Source: Arabidopsis thaliana (Eukaryota; Streptophyta; Magnoliopsida; Brassicales; Brassicaceae). Taken from it: a DNA stretch of 64,000 nt. A program made the position numbers and the translations under genes. Of this stretch, positions 35,616 to 48,246 are shown in pieces. Within the stretch, counting starts at the first letter, position 1. Each line of letters opens with the position of its first letter. The stretch is from NCBI RefSeq assembly GCF_000001735.4, contig NC_003074.8:12586101-12650100 (forward strand). The letters run 5' to 3'. The notes below the pieces were generated by a model, which saw only the letters and a program-made list of their open reading frames with translations, was not told the DNA's origin and searched no databases.

Positions 35616-35639
35616 AATAGTAAACAAATAAACAAAACT

Positions 35640-36480
35640 CAAAACTTTTGGGAAGAGATCTAACGACGAAGAGAGATGACGACGGCAGAGAGAATTGCCG
35701 GCGACGTAGAGAGCTGCTGGCGATGTAGAGAGCTACCAATGATGGAGACAGTTACCGGCGGAGAGAGCTGGCGACAAAGCTTCTATTGAGGAATTAGGCA
35801 AATTGTGGAATTAGGAGAATTGCAGTACAATTGCAGAGAGCTGCCGGCGGAGAGTGTTGACGACGAAGCTTCTATTCTCAGACTCTGCGATTATTGTTGA
35901 ATTATGGCTTTCTATTGTGGAATTAGGCGAATTGTAGATGCGTTCATTGATTCACCACAAAGAATTCCGATGTGTCATTGTTCATCTTTTACCTTTTTCA
36001 TTGTTCGGCTTGATTGCATTAGAAATCTTATGTTTATCTATTTGTGAGGTTATTTTCTTCCGAATGATATGAATATTTTGTATATTTTTTTGTGTTTTTA
36101 TACTATATGTAGGTTGTATACTTTTGTTGGTGTTTGAAATGTAATTGTGTGTTGCCTGTAGGATCAAACGAAACATATACTTTCATCGTTAGTGATTGTA
36201 GATGAGACCATAGACTATAGCCAAGTATACAAAATACATAGTAATTGATAAGTAGATGAGACTTGTAACTGGAACTGTGGATAAGTAGATGATTTACGAA
36301 TTCTGAAGGATCTTGTAGTTTGTTCATTGTATTTGGTTGTTGCTTTCTTTAGGTATGATGTAGGTATGGTGGAGATATACTCTCTTTTTGGAGAGTGGAA
36401 ACAAAATGAAAAACTTCAGTGAGTTTTAGAAATGATACATTTACTTTGGATATATCTACATGTACAAAAAAGCAATATAA
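35640..36480. other. Degenerate GAGAGCTGCCGGCG-type repeats and spacer
   Basis: Between 35670 and 35880 a short motif, variants of GAGAGCTGCCGGCGGAGAG, recurs irregularly at least five times. Further right, to 36480, I see nothing gene-like; open frames at 35982-36327 look accidental. Confidence 0.4.
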
Positions 36481-36489
36481 ACCTAATAA

Positions 36490-37060
36490 ATCTCAGTACA
36501 AATCATCACACCATATACCAAGTACGGAAAAAACATACCTGCAGCTAAAATATTTTTCTATCTCGTCATGAATAATATTACCCTTTTCATCCTCTTTTTG
36601 ATGTAGTTCAAAAGATACTTAATAGAACTTGATTGGTTACACCATTCGACGTTAATAAGTGCACGATAACGTAACAACAACGCTCTATTGTAAGAAACAA
36701 CGTACTTGTTGTCGCACTCGAAACCCTTTTTCACGATTAATCTCTTATCGTCACGTCTCCTATAGAGGGGCTAACCATCATCGTTGAGCGTCGTCGAAGA
36801 GCTTCTTGGTGTTAGAAATTTTTTTGAACATTTCCCATTATTCATGCAAACATTATTGGGAAATTCTGGTCCACACGGTCCATGTATCATACAACCAGAG
36901 ACTATGTCATATAAATGCGGCTCTAGATCTTTATCTCAGCACCGATGAATTTATCAATATGATCACCAGTTGGAATCTTTGAGTCTTTTCCTAAAAATAG
37001 AACCATATGTGCATGAGGAAGACCCCTCTTCTGATCACTAAACATAGATTTTAATGTGTA
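36490..37060 (-). pseudogene. Helitron replication initiator (Rep) fragment
   Basis: On the minus strand, from 37060 downward, the reading is YTLKSMFSDQKRGLPHAHM, including the HUH-type metal-binding His pair (PHAH), then FLGKDSKIPTGDHIDKFI. After frame breaks it continues with [40 protein letters not shown] and [20 protein letters not shown]. This follows the plant Helitron RepHel protein, whose Rep domain nicks single strands for rolling-circle transposition. At least three frameshifts or stops are present and the helicase domain is missing. Previously open parts are too short to show in a frame listing. Confidence 0.85.
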
Positions 37061-37069
37061 ACAATACTG

Positions 37070-38330
37070 TTAATACATTATTTTATGTTAATATTCGCAT
37101 TGATTAATGAGGATATGTTTTATTTCATCCTAAATCTATAGAAAATATTTTCATAACGATTTTAAAAATACTTAAGTATACGATATTATAACTTAGTAGG
37201 TTGTCTAATAATGGTAAATAATAAAGTATAGTAATATAAATTAAATTTAGATATGAAACCAATCAAGGAAATATGTTGTATTTTCTGATTATTAATATGT
37301 CCATTTTCATGAATTAGATATATAGATAGAATTCATATTTATATTGGTATAAGGTCTGTATTATTATAAACCGGGGGAATTATTATTGTCAAACTTTAAC
37401 AATAATAATTAATTTAGATCATATAAATAGCGGTATAAAATAAAAGTGTTTGTCTAACAATCAAAATTTGGATATTATAGAATATTATATATCAAAGTAC
37501 ATCAGAATATAATTAATATGTTTATTAAAACCAAAGAAATTATAATAATTAATCTAAGTCATAAAAACATAAGAGCTGGAGAAAAATAAGATCATTAGTT
37601 CTAGGATTCATGATCAAAACGTGTAAATTGATATGTAATAAATTTATAAGTAATGAAGAAAGAAAAAGATGATAAAACAAAACAAAGATCATCACGAAGA
37701 CTTTTTACGTGGTAATTTAGAACATCATGAGATAGTTTGAAAAGCACACCTTATCAACCACAAATTAATGTGATGTGTTAAGAGATAAATATATAACATA
37801 TGAACACTCACAATGATTAAAAATCTTCAACTTCTTGAATATAAGCGTTCAGCGTATATTCAGTGAAATTTGTGTTACATATAGAAGTTTCTCATGAGAA
37901 ACAGTCCAGTTTTAAGATATAAGAAAGTATCAATCTAAAGGTACATACAAATACATATTTAATAAAAGAATGAAAAATACTTTTGTAACCATCAACAACA
38001 CCCATCAAATAATACAAACAACAACTTCTCTTTCTAATCATCTCCACATATTATAAAATCTCACAGCATCTGTGTCGGTTAACTCACATTTCAATATATT
38101 ATTCCTATACAGTAGACACATTAATTTTTTTTTTAAAAACACATGAGGTTAGAATTAGCTCATAAAAATACAGGCCTTATAATTTAGACAATCACGATTG
38201 ACGTACATATAAAATCCAAGTTACCTGGTATCACGAAGTTCGATCGAAATCTTATAGTACATGCAATATTTCGCCCCATCTGAATCTCCATCATGACGTA
38301 AATGATCCTCTCCTGATATTTGTGACCTCA
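37070..38330. other. AT-rich spacer beside the Helitron remnant
   Basis: No gene seen. The stretch is strongly AT-rich with many ATATA runs. It could be Helitron intron or spacer DNA, because the two flanking minus-strand remnants have the same orientation. Confidence 0.35.
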
Positions 38331-38336
38331 CGTCAT

Positions 38337-38824
38337 TTACTTCAAATAAGTCGTCTTCAGCGTCATCATGTTCATGTTCATTATCGTCTCCTTCATCGTC
38401 TTCTTCATCTTCTTCGTAGTCATCATCATAGTTTCGGATTCATCGTCTTCTAGATCTTCTAATTCATCGACTTCTGATAGTGTTACTTCCTCATCATCAC
38501 CATCACTTTCTTCACCACAAATATAGTCACTTTTGATTTCACTCGGAACATTAACGTACCACCCATCGTCTAAATGACAGTCGTTATTACCGCTTTCTTC
38601 ACAGCATATCCCGTCAATCTCATCATCACTGCAATTTGGAGTTAGTAAAACCATCAATCTATCAAGTTCGTATGGTGTATCACAAGAGTATGTACCAAGA
38701 CACATATTTAGTAAGCTACGTAGATAATATTCATTTGAGTCGACTTTTTCTGTTGTACCACCAGTTGCTACATCCAAAGTAGTAAAATCACCAACATGTA
38801 CAGCGTGACCAATCACGTCTGTAT
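38337..38824 (-). pseudogene. Exon-like fragment, possible OB-fold (RPA1-like) with acidic tail
   Basis: A plausible splice acceptor (TTTTTAG) at 38825 opens a frame beginning DTDVIGHAVHVGDFTTLDV. It resembles the start of an OB fold in plant RPA1-like (DUF223) proteins. It continues through a Cys-containing middle to a strongly acidic stretch (EESDGDDEEVTLSEVDELED). The last 30 codons are a low-complexity Met/Lys run, probably past the real end. It lies upstream, in the same orientation, of the Helitron Rep fragment, and plant Helitrons often carry RPA1-like genes. No intact gene can be assembled. The family call is tentative. Confidence 0.35.
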
Positions 38825-38894
38825 CTAAAAAGAATATTATCAAATTATATGTGATAAATGTAAACAACGTAAAAATATCCAATTAACAGAATTC

Positions 38895-39970
38895 CGATAA
38901 TATTTATGTTGATATCCATTTATTTGCCATTTAATGAAGAATAAGGAAAGTCATAAAATGGATGGTTGAAATCCACCGCGTCTTATTAATGAAGATCTGA
39001 CGGCCAGGACTAACTTTAACTAATAATCGGACGGCTGATATATATACAACCCTTCCTTTTGATATTGATCTGATGGTCACTATTATATTGCTTCTATTAA
39101 TTAATTGTAAATTTAAAAGGTAGGGGCAAAGGCCAAAGTATTAAGGCCGACGGCTACGAATAAAAATCCTTATTTTCATATCTAATCTAACGGTTACGAC
39201 TTAATCTCTAAGATTAATTTACTTAAAACTCAGGGGCAAAACTATAATTACTCAAGCTGAGGATAGCTTAGATGATGAGATAAATAGCAAAGAGGCTTGT
39301 CGTTTATAATATATATAAATTAATAGATACGAGAGTGAAGATGACAAAGTTGCAATTTGATAATGGTGACGTTTTTGTTTTTTGGAGAAAACTGAATCGA
39401 TTCAGCATGAGAGGATAGAGACGATGAGGAGGAAGGATGCCTCTCGTTTTTTTTTTGTGAACTGATTTTAGGTTTTAGATGGACCAATTGATATTAGGGA
39501 ACAACAAAATTATTACGTTTTTATGTTACGTATTGAGTATGGGGACTTCATAAAGTTGGGCATTTTACTATTCTGGGTAAAAGTTTTTATTTAAAATTTT
39601 TTTTTTGCCGATGTTGATGTGACGTATGAAGAGAGTGTTGTAAAAATAGTTGATGTGAACACCTTGAGAGGTCTCAAGTAGTTTCTTTTATTAGTAATAG
39701 ATTCTTGGTTTGTTTACCATTAGGTTAAAGTCTAATGCTACTCATTGTTTGCTCTATGTGATCAATGCTTTGACAACACATATAACCACAACTTGAACAA
39801 TTTAAAAACCGTAACCCATTCCTTTAAAATTATTTGAAACTTTTTAAAACACATCAAAATTATTTGAAACGTTTCTTATCATTTTAAACTTCACCCAAAA
39901 CATTGTTATTGATTCCTCAAATTCATATTCCCATCAACTAAGTTTTTTAAACTTTTTAACCTCTCAAAAA
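38895..39970. other. Intergenic, AT-rich; no gene
   Basis: Contains phrases such as GATCTGACGGCCAGGAC and ATCGGACGGCTGAT around 38990-39030 that recall noncoding Helitron/ATREP DNA. Nothing decisive is visible, and no open frame has protein-like content. Confidence 0.35.
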
Positions 39971-39976
39971 GAGAAC

Positions 39977-40660
39977 CAAGTGCTTCCACCAAATCAATAT
40001 GCTTGTTTTTCACCAAGCATAGATGATGGATCATCAGAAGTTCAATGGACTGATGATCCAAGCAAAGTGGAACAGCCAATTGCAAACAAGAAATCAAGAT
40101 GCAAATGGGGACCAACTGAAGATGTGGTCCTCATCAGTGCGTGGCTCAACACCTCCATAGATTTTGTTGTATCCAATGAGCAAAAAGTAACATCATTCTA
40201 GCACCGCATCGCTGCCTACTTTGCTACAAGTCCCTAGCTACAAGGGATGGAAAAGAGATCACCAAAATGTTGTATACAGAGATGGTCTAAGATAAATGAG
40301 GGTTGTTGCAAGTTCGTAGGAAGCTATGTGGCTTCAACCAAAGAGAAAACTAGTGGGCAGAATGATAATTATGTGGTGAACTTGGCTCACCAAATTTTCT
40401 ACACTGATTACAAGACTAAGTTCAGTCTTGAGCATGCTTGGAGGGAGGTTAGGTTTGATCAAAAGTTGTGTTCTTGCAATGATTTAAATGTACCTGCCAA
40501 GCGAAGAAAACAAAATGAATCTGCAGGAGATCATGTGACAATTGACCTTGAAGGGGATCAAACTAGTCCCATTGGTGTAAGGCAGCCAAAGCCAAAGCCA
40601 AAGGTAAAGCCAAAGCGTAGCCTACTATGGAAGGTGATGCAAACAACACTATGACGGAGA
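39977..40660 (+). pseudogene. PIF/Harbinger ORF1, Myb-like DNA-binding protein, broken
   Basis: The first frame (39980-40201) reads PPNQYACFSPSIDDGSSEV and then KWGPTEDVVLISAWLNTSID, the Myb/SANT-like start of the second protein of Harbinger elements. A stop at 40199-40201 and a frame change precede 40247-40654, which continues with QRWSKINEGCCKFVGSY, YTDYKTKFSLEHAWREVR and a basic PKPKPKVKPKR tail. The family protein helps the transposase bind element ends. It is dead here through the internal stop and shift. It is followed, same strand, by the transposase remnant. Confidence 0.8.
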
Positions 40661-41159
40661 TGCAATATATTTGGGGGATTAAGGATAAGCTACTTAATGG
40701 TAAAGAGAAGCTTCTGTTTCAAAAAAAAGAAGCTAAGTAAGGACAGATTACTAGAGAGTGTCCTAACAAAAAATGAGTCTTTCTACGAGTTGGCTCTTAA
40801 GCACAAGTTCATTACTGACATGTTGTCCTTAGTATATGCTTTTGAGTTTATGTTCTTGTTTAAGTTCTGTTATATAATTTATGTGTTTCAGTTGTGTTCT
40901 AAGCTTTAAGTTGTGTTCTATGCTTTAAGCATTGTGTTATGTTCATGTGTTTAAGTTGTGTTTGGTTGTATTTAAGTTCTGATCATGAATGAAATGAGTT
41001 TATTACGTTGTGTATTATGTACTTTAAGTGTTCAGTTGTGTTATATGCTTTAAGTATTATGTTCTATTCTTGTGTTTAAGTTCTCTTACTTGTGTTTGGT
41101 CTTATGAAATGAGTTTTGAGTTGTAGGATCTAGAGGATTTGAATAGTGGTGACATCTCT

Positions 41160-41285
41160 TGTACATGAAGATACTACAAGTTTTGCAAACACCGTAAGTT
41201 TTGCAAACACCACAAGTTTTGTTTGGTGCAAAGACACCACAAGTTTTGTTTGTATTTTTGTGATGACACCACAAGTTTCAAAGAG
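41160..41285 (+). repeat. Short interspersed motif CACCACAAGTTTTG
   Basis: Variants of ACACCACAAGTTTTG occur five to six times in 125 bp between the two Harbinger genes. The array is irregular and has no coding meaning that I can see. Confidence 0.5.
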
Positions 41286-41659
41286 ACAACTAGTAATTTG
41301 TTTTCAATTATCGTACACCACACATACTTGTATTTTTTGTTCGATCAAACAACACTTGTATTTCAGTTGTGTTTCTATATAAATAAACAATCTTTTTCTA
41401 CATAAAAAACACATTTCTCCTAAATAAACAAACAATCTTCTTCATTACTAAGAAGACATTTCTATCGACATCTACACAATCTTATTTATCTCCTAAACAA
41501 TTCTATCTTTTTTACCAAGCTACTTTACCAAATCATATCTTCTTGAAATCATTCCTCTTTTCACCAAATCATTCCTCTTTATGTCCTTCAAATAAAGATA
41601 CAACACAATCTTATATCTTTCTTATTTTCTTCAAATCATTCCTCTTTTCACGAAAAAGG

Positions 41660-42900
41660 TCTTGTACTACTTCCAAAAAAAAAGAATCTTCCTCATCTTA
41701 CAATCTTGACGAAATACTTGATGATAAGTTTGATCAATTTTTTGATGAAACATTACAGAGATATGTTGATCGTAAACCAACCAAGTCAACAACGAAACGA
41801 GCATATATTAAAAGAGATCGTGAACTAGGACACATCCAGTTATGAAACGATTATTTCAAAGAAAATGCGGCAGTACCTCCTCATATATTTCAACGCCGTT
41901 TTAGAATGAACAAGCCATTGTTCATGCGTATTGTTAACCGAATTTTAATGAAATTCCATTCTTTGAACAAAAAAGATATGCTACCGGCAGATTAGGTTTC
42001 TTGGCACTACATAAATGTACAACAACAATTCTTATGCTTGCATATGGTTATGCAGCGGATGCAGTTGACTAATACCTCCGGATTGGTGAAAGCATTTTGA
42101 TGTCTTGTATGATACATTTTTGTTGACGCAATCATATATTTGTTGGGAGAAGAGTATCTAAGAAGACCTACGCGACAAGATCTTAAACGTCTACTACGTA
42201 TTGGAGAGGGATTTTCTGGGATTATAGGAAGCATCGATTGTATGCATTGGGAGTGACAGAGTTGTCCGACTGCTTGGAAAAGACAATATACACGTTGATC
42301 TGGAAAACCAACAATTGTTCTAGAGGCTGTTGTTTTGCTTGCCAAGATCTTTGGATATGGCACGCGTTTTTTGGACCTGTAGGTACCTTAAATGATATCA
42401 ATATACTTGATCGCTCACTAGTTTTTGATGATATAATACAAGGCCGAGCTCCAAAAGTGAAATATATTGTCAACGGACCGACTATCATTTAGCTTACTAT
42501 ATCATAAATGGGCTACATTTATCCAATCTAGTTCACTTCCACAAGGTGACAAAGATTATTTATTTGCTACAAATCAAGAAGGTTGCCGTAAATATGTTGA
42601 GCGTTCTTTTGGAGTTTGCAAGCTCAATTTGCCATTTTAAAAAGTTCTGCTCTTATTTGGGATAAAGAAAAGATGGGAATGATCATGCGAGCATATATAA
42701 TACTTCACAATATGATAGTGGAGGATGAACGAGATGGGTATAATCAACCACCTCTTCACAAGTGAATTTCAACTATTCTACATATATGCATTCAAATCTA
42801 GATAATACTATGGAGTCTCGAGCCCGATTTCGTGATCGGGCTATGCATCAACAATTGAAAGATGATTTAGTTGAGCATATATGGCACAAATTTGGCGCGA
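41660..42900 (+). pseudogene. PIF/Harbinger DDE transposase, broken
   Basis: Pieces of a Harbinger nuclease appear in shifting plus frames: RNELGHIQL-type N-terminus near 41820, LAYGYAADAVD near 42035, RRPTRQDLKRLLRIGEGF near 42165, then GSIDCMHWE near 42226 with the first catalytic Asp. These are followed by GKPTIVLEAVVL, FFGPVGTLNDINILDRSL with the second Asp near 42400, and DDIIQGRAPKVKYIVNG. Later fragments to about 42770 include FGVCKLNLPF-type sequence. Many stops and shifts are present. The same strand and spacing as the Myb-like ORF1 show that this was one element. I could not find its terminal inverted repeats. Confidence 0.82.
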
Positions 42901-43517
42901 ATCAAGTTAACAACTAATCGTTATTCCGATTTTCAATTTTTATGTCATGGATGTTAAACATTTAAGTGGGTGTTTGGAAGATGCTTTTAAGGATTTAAAA
43001 TCATATATATGAAAGAAGAGTAACTCTCTCCCACAACTTGGCACTTCAGCATCTAACAGCTTGCCACATAGACTTCATAAAATAAGTTATACATTATTAG
43101 TAATTACTTGAAAATAACAACTATGAATATTATAAGTCAGAACTTGAACCGTCTCTCTTCCTGCATTTTTAAAAACAAAACTCCACACACAAAAACAAAC
43201 AAACCGTCTCCTCTTTTATGTTGTACTCCCACCCAGTAATGTATATTTATCACTCAATCATTTCCTCCACTTCAATTTAAACGTAGGCTTGTCCATATTC
43301 TAGTCCATATTTTTAATGCTCTACCATGTAAATATTTATTTACTCTAAAAACAACGTAGGCTACATTGATTATAATGATGTTTACTACAATAAAGTGGGT
43401 TTTCAAATCTCCCAAGAAAAACTAAAACATCTATATATACATTATTATCTTCTCTGTAAATACTAATACTAACAAATACTCAAACAAACATTTTGCTCTA
43501 TATCACTTAAAATCACA

Positions 43518-45000
43518 ATGTCTCTCATGAATGCCTCTAATCTAAATCTAGCTACCTATGTTGCATTTGATGATTTGCAACTTGGAACTCACGCCCAACG
43601 TTATTGGCTGTATTGTTAGGATGTAGAAAATTTATACTGAAATACGTACCGCCAACGATCGTCCTGTATTCCTTGGAAACTCACTCCTCCTGCTTGATGA
43701 GAAAGTATCAATGTCCAATGCCTAGCATGTCAATTTATTTTTCTAACATAAATCTCACATCCATACTCATAATATATCACTATTTTCCTTAATTTGTTGC
43801 ATCATACCTGCATCACTTTCTGAAAAATACAATGGTATTTTCCAAGAAGGAAGCTTACAAATTCAAGGGTTTGAAGTAAGGCCATGTACCAAACACACCA
43901 AAATCACGGACCATCCTTTCGTCATCAAGTTCAACATTGATATCAAAATCATTGTGAAATATAAATCATGGCTAAAGATAGAAAATGAGAAATTCAGAGT
44001 TTACAATTACGCTCACTTGGTTGGTTTTGCCAACACAAATCTTCACTACTTGGTAAATATTTACTAAACATATGATTTTCTATTTAATAATATTAAAATA
44101 CTAACATTAGTCTTAGCTTCAAATTCTAAATATAATAGTAACATTATTGTTTTATATGAATCTTACATATTTACTATTCTTGGTTAATAACAAATTCCAA
44201 ACTCAATACAAATGTAGTTGGGAAAATTCTTTCAATTGAAGGTTCAAACCTTAGTGACCTTACTTCAATAAACCAAATCATTGTCAAATTATGGTTCCAA
44301 CCTTAAGTTTCTATTTTGATTGTCTAAGACTTTTTTCCCTACATTTCAATTATCTTTACTCATAACTAAACAAATTACTTTAAACATTCTACACCAATAT
44401 GTTGTCTCCTCATCTCTTTGGGTTCAAACTGCTTCTCGCCTTCCAGCCATCCATCCAGTGTCTCTGTTAATCCAACAATTCTAGAATGTAAGATTATTTT
44501 ATAATTATAAACAGAATGTTTTAGATTTCCTAATTAAGCTTTGCACGCATGCACATATTTTTTGATGGAACCATATACACGAGGTTTTTTTCCAACCACC
44601 ATATTGGTCGAATCTCTAAGTTTATGAATCAGTAAGTTTATTTTATAATTTTTCACTTCAAAAAAAACAAAAGATAAACAAAAACCTCTCTTTTAGTTCT
44701 GGTATTTCAGAAAACGATTCATTTACCATCACGGACATAACGGCAAACACTCCCAAAATGGAACCAACGTGTATTGCAAATTGTGTGAATACACTTCTAC
44801 AAGAATACAACAGGTTTGTTTGGCTGTATTTTTAAAAGATTTATTACTTTTTTTTAAAACAAACAATCACAAGGGATGGTGATTTAAAAAAAAAAAAAAA
44901 ACTAAAAAGAGTATGATATCCAAAATTTCTTTATGTAGACAAAGAAGACCTTCAATGACATTCCTAATTACCTAATGATCATCATCAACGAAGATGAGGT
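43518..45000 (+). pseudogene. RPA1-like OB-fold protein (DUF223 family), decayed
   Basis: It starts at 43518 with MSLMNASNLNLATYVAFDD and continues to LQLGTHAQRYW, the characteristic N-terminus of the Arabidopsis DUF223 nucleic-acid-binding proteins. Later pieces are SLLLLDEKVSM, then from 43801 IIPASLSEKYNGIFQEGSL and IQGFEVRPCTKH with TKITDHPFVIKFN, and from 44216 VVGKILSIEGSNLSDLTSI. A last piece near 44705-44812 is SENDSFTITDITANTP. Likely introns separate these pieces. There are stops in the first exon at about 43613 and frameshifts. The family is related to replication protein A, binds nucleic acid, and is multiplied near Arabidopsis centromeres. Confidence 0.72.
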
Positions 45001-45009
45001 GGGTCATCT

Positions 45010-45840
45010 TTTCCCATTCCATATGTTGGAGTTAGTGTGAACAAACACAGTCATTTTTTAAGTGTTAAAGTTGTAGTTTGTCTTTCATTTAGCATCGTTC
45101 AATCAATCATTGTTTTTTTATCATATTTAATCATTGTTAAACACTTCTTATTTCCCCCATTTATTAAGAGCTTTTACCCAAAATATAGAATTATATTGTA
45201 TCTCTTTATTTAAGCCGAACGATAAACCCTTCTTCTGATATATTTTTAAAACATAACCTTCAGCAATATCTAATACCATATTTAGATATTTATTATTCTA
45301 AATAAATTAAAAAATCAACAACAACCAAACAAGTACATAACGTATAATAGAAACATCTAGATCGTACGCAATACTTTAACACCAGTTTAATATCCTTTAA
45401 TATATGTTAAGTTGGATGTAATTACGAAATACAATTTCAATGCTATAAAACTTGTATTTCAAACAATATATCCATACTTCTAACACATATTATTACCACA
45501 TAGTTTTTCCAAATTTATATAAATAAAAAAAAATTAAAAAAAATTAAACGTATATCCACAAGTAAATGATAATATACTCACTAATAGTATAAACCCCTTA
45601 ATTTCAAAAGTTTATGATAAATTACGCCGTACACTCAATAAGCAATCTTCAATACGCAATTTTTAAATAGTACTAATTGGTTTTCAACCATGACACCAAA
45701 ACATTATCTCTCAAAAAAAAAAAAACTAATACTAAACTTATACTTTTAAACAGCAATAAAAAAAATAAATAATTTATACGTTAAGAAGACGAAAGATCCA
45801 CACTAATCTATTTAAACAAATACAAATAAACAAAGTTATC
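45010..45840. other. AT-rich intergenic DNA
   Basis: No credible coding. Long A- and T-runs near 45530 and 45715. Nothing else to report. Confidence 0.4.
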
Positions 45841-45846
45841 ACACAA

Positions 45847-46485
45847 TTGCAACTACCAAAGCTGATATTAGTCGCCTAGAGGCACTTCCTCAAGATATAC
45901 TTGAAGAAATATTTGCTAAAGTTGGAGCAACATCAGCCAAAGATTTTCACAATTGCATTTTTGTATGCAAAAAACTAGGTGCATCAGCAACTGACAAACA
46001 AGTGCTCAAAACTCTTAATCTTGTTCCGTTGGTGAAGTAACCGTTATCGGCATGCAAACCTTCTTACTATGAAGAAATGTTTTGACAACAACAACCCAAA
46101 TGCTCACTACATAAAACGTATAATACGCTACTTTGTCTTTGATTATTCTGAGTTTGGTCTCCACCATATTGGTAAAACAGCTAATTTAGGCCAGAAAGAA
46201 GTTACCTACATGTATGCCATGCTATTATTATGTCGAGGCACAACTGAAGAGGGGAAGGCCTATCTAAGCCGTCTTGAATGGGCTAAAGACACCACCATGG
46301 CTGAAGCATGTTGGAAGAAAATCAAAACATCATTACATGAGATTAGAGTGGCGAGAAAGAATTGCTATATTATATCACTTCACAACATGAAACCTTCAAG
46401 TTTGTGTCATCCAAGAGATTTGAATATCACATGTGAAACATGTTTTATCTACAAACAAATGTTTAACTTTATCTTTATGGTATAA
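45847..46485 (+). pseudogene. F-box protein pseudogene (At2g35280-like family)
   Basis: The first part reads ISRLEALPQDILEEIFAKV and NCIFVCKKLGASATDKQVL, a clear F-box that would bind SKP1 in an SCF ubiquitin ligase. Just after LNLVPLVK, at about 46038, the frame hits TAA. It is restored one base later as NRYRHANLLTMKKCFDNNNP and runs on openly from 46069 to a stop at 46483-46485 (GLHHIGKTANLGQKEVTYMY, LLLCRGTTEEGKAYL). One extra base (or two lost) thus breaks an otherwise well-preserved gene. I see no initiator ATG in frame before the F-box. No introns. Confidence 0.82.
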
Positions 46486-46489
46486 CTTA

Positions 46490-47726
46490 ACCACATCATC
46501 TAGAGAGTTGGAACCGGTTTTAAAAATACCACCAAAAATGTTTGAGGCAGTGAACTATCACAAAGCTTCAAAACAAATATATTTATGTATTCTTTTGCTA
46601 TCATGTTGACCTCTCTTGCTGTTGCAAGAAATTTTTAATTTAAATAAAATTCAACTCTTACATTACCTATCTTTGCATATATTAGTTTCAATGTATTGTT
46701 AATTTTGTTAATCATCCACCAATCAAACAATATATATGGGGCAAGAAAGCAAAATATGAACAAATTAAGTAGCAAACATTTGCAAAACAATAATTATTTG
46801 AAATACAATTTTCCAAAATAACAAAAGAGGAAAATAAAAACGAAAGTTAAAAACAAAATTAAATTTATAAAAATATGCATGAGTAAGCTAAAATAGTGCT
46901 CTTATATAGTTCTTTACAATTCTATATAAAAAAAGAAAAAGCTACTAGAAAAACATATTTTACTACATTTCTTATATTTTAAATAAAAAGAAAAGCTTTA
47001 TTCGACAATACAAAAAAATACAGATCAAAAAATTAACAAAACAAATTGGAAACTTGATATATAACTAATCACAGATTCGTTAAAGTTATACAATTAGGAT
47101 TCTAACAGAAGTAAAACAAAATTGATACAAAAATGAAATGATTTATTCAACAATATTAAGCCATATGACAGACATAAGATATAAATGAAAAAAAAAAGCT
47201 AAAATAAAAAAAAAACAATCACAAAAATAAATATGAAATATATATATATATATAGATACACTTTCTAATACCAAACAAAATGTAAATATAATACACCTAC
47301 AAATTAGGCTTGGAATGAAGACAAACAGTTAAACTACGGATTAAGTGCGGTGCGGTTCAAATACTAACTGAAATATATACATACAAAATTATATGTAAAT
47401 ATTTTGGTTAATATTCAATAACCATTACATGTTAGTGTTATTTAAACAATACTAATCAATAACCATTACATGTTATACATCATTACAATTTAATATTTAG
47501 TATATCAAGGATGGGAACCCAACATTCACCACACTCAAAGCTCAACAGACCAATAAAAATTAACAAACAATATATAGTTCTTAATAAATAATATAAAGTT
47601 CTCATCCTTCATAATACAATCTGACTTATCAAAACAGTTTAAATTCGAGGGTCACATGTATAGTTTGATGATGAATGATATAGCTCAAATTAATCCTAAG
47701 ACAACTCTCTCAAATAAGAGATCAAT
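46490..47726. other. AT-rich intergenic DNA, no gene
   Basis: Very AT-rich. Includes a short TA microsatellite near 47229-47246. No structure worth naming. Confidence 0.4.
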
Positions 47727-47738
47727 TGTAGTACTTTA

Positions 47739-48192
47739 GACCATGTACATAGGTGATACATTTAGAGTATCAATAGCCATAAATAACTTTTTAATAGATC
47801 AAACAATACATTTAGCTTTGATCCAGTATCAGTGCAGTGATTCTTTTGATACCCAGTATCAGGTGATGTGGAGGATCATGATTCGTCGAATTTTCATGAT
47901 TCTTTTCAACTGTTTTAGCTAACTAACTATATTTTTCGCGAGTGAGTAATTTTGCAAGCTCTTCCTGATTATGCGACATAATTTAGCAGTAACTTTGTAA
48001 TCTTATGTTTTTATATATATATTTTTTGATTTTGCAAATAACTTTTTTTTAATGATACAAAAATATCGCTCTCACCACTGGAAACAGATTTATTACCAAT
48101 ATCATAAGAAATCTCAAACAATAAATAAACATTAAAATTAATACTAAAAAATTGATAATGATACTCATAGAGTATCAACTATGTGCATGCTC
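47739..48192. mobile_element. PIF/Harbinger-type MITE inside Athila LTR A
   Basis: The ends are inverted: GACCATGTACATAGGTGATAC on the left (20 bases shown in part) and, on the minus strand, GAGCATGCACATAGTTGATAC on the right. TTA is duplicated at 47736-47738 and 48193-48195, typical for PIF/Harbinger. The 454-bp element has no coding frame. Comparison with LTR copy B confirms the empty site (CACTTAGGG). Confidence 0.8.
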
Positions 48193-48246
48193 TTAGGGTC
48201 GAATTCCACAAAGCTCTCGGATCACACAATAGACTAAGGTATCAAA

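Noticed and set aside
38337..38430. Met/Thr/Lys-rich C-terminus of the 181-codon frame
   Set aside because: It is the translation of a CAT/CTT-rich microsatellite, probably beyond the real exon end.
39700..43000. Terminal inverted repeats for the 40-43 kb Harbinger element
   Set aside because: I considered GTGGGTGTTTGG near 42970 as the right end, but found no inverted partner or target duplication on the left.
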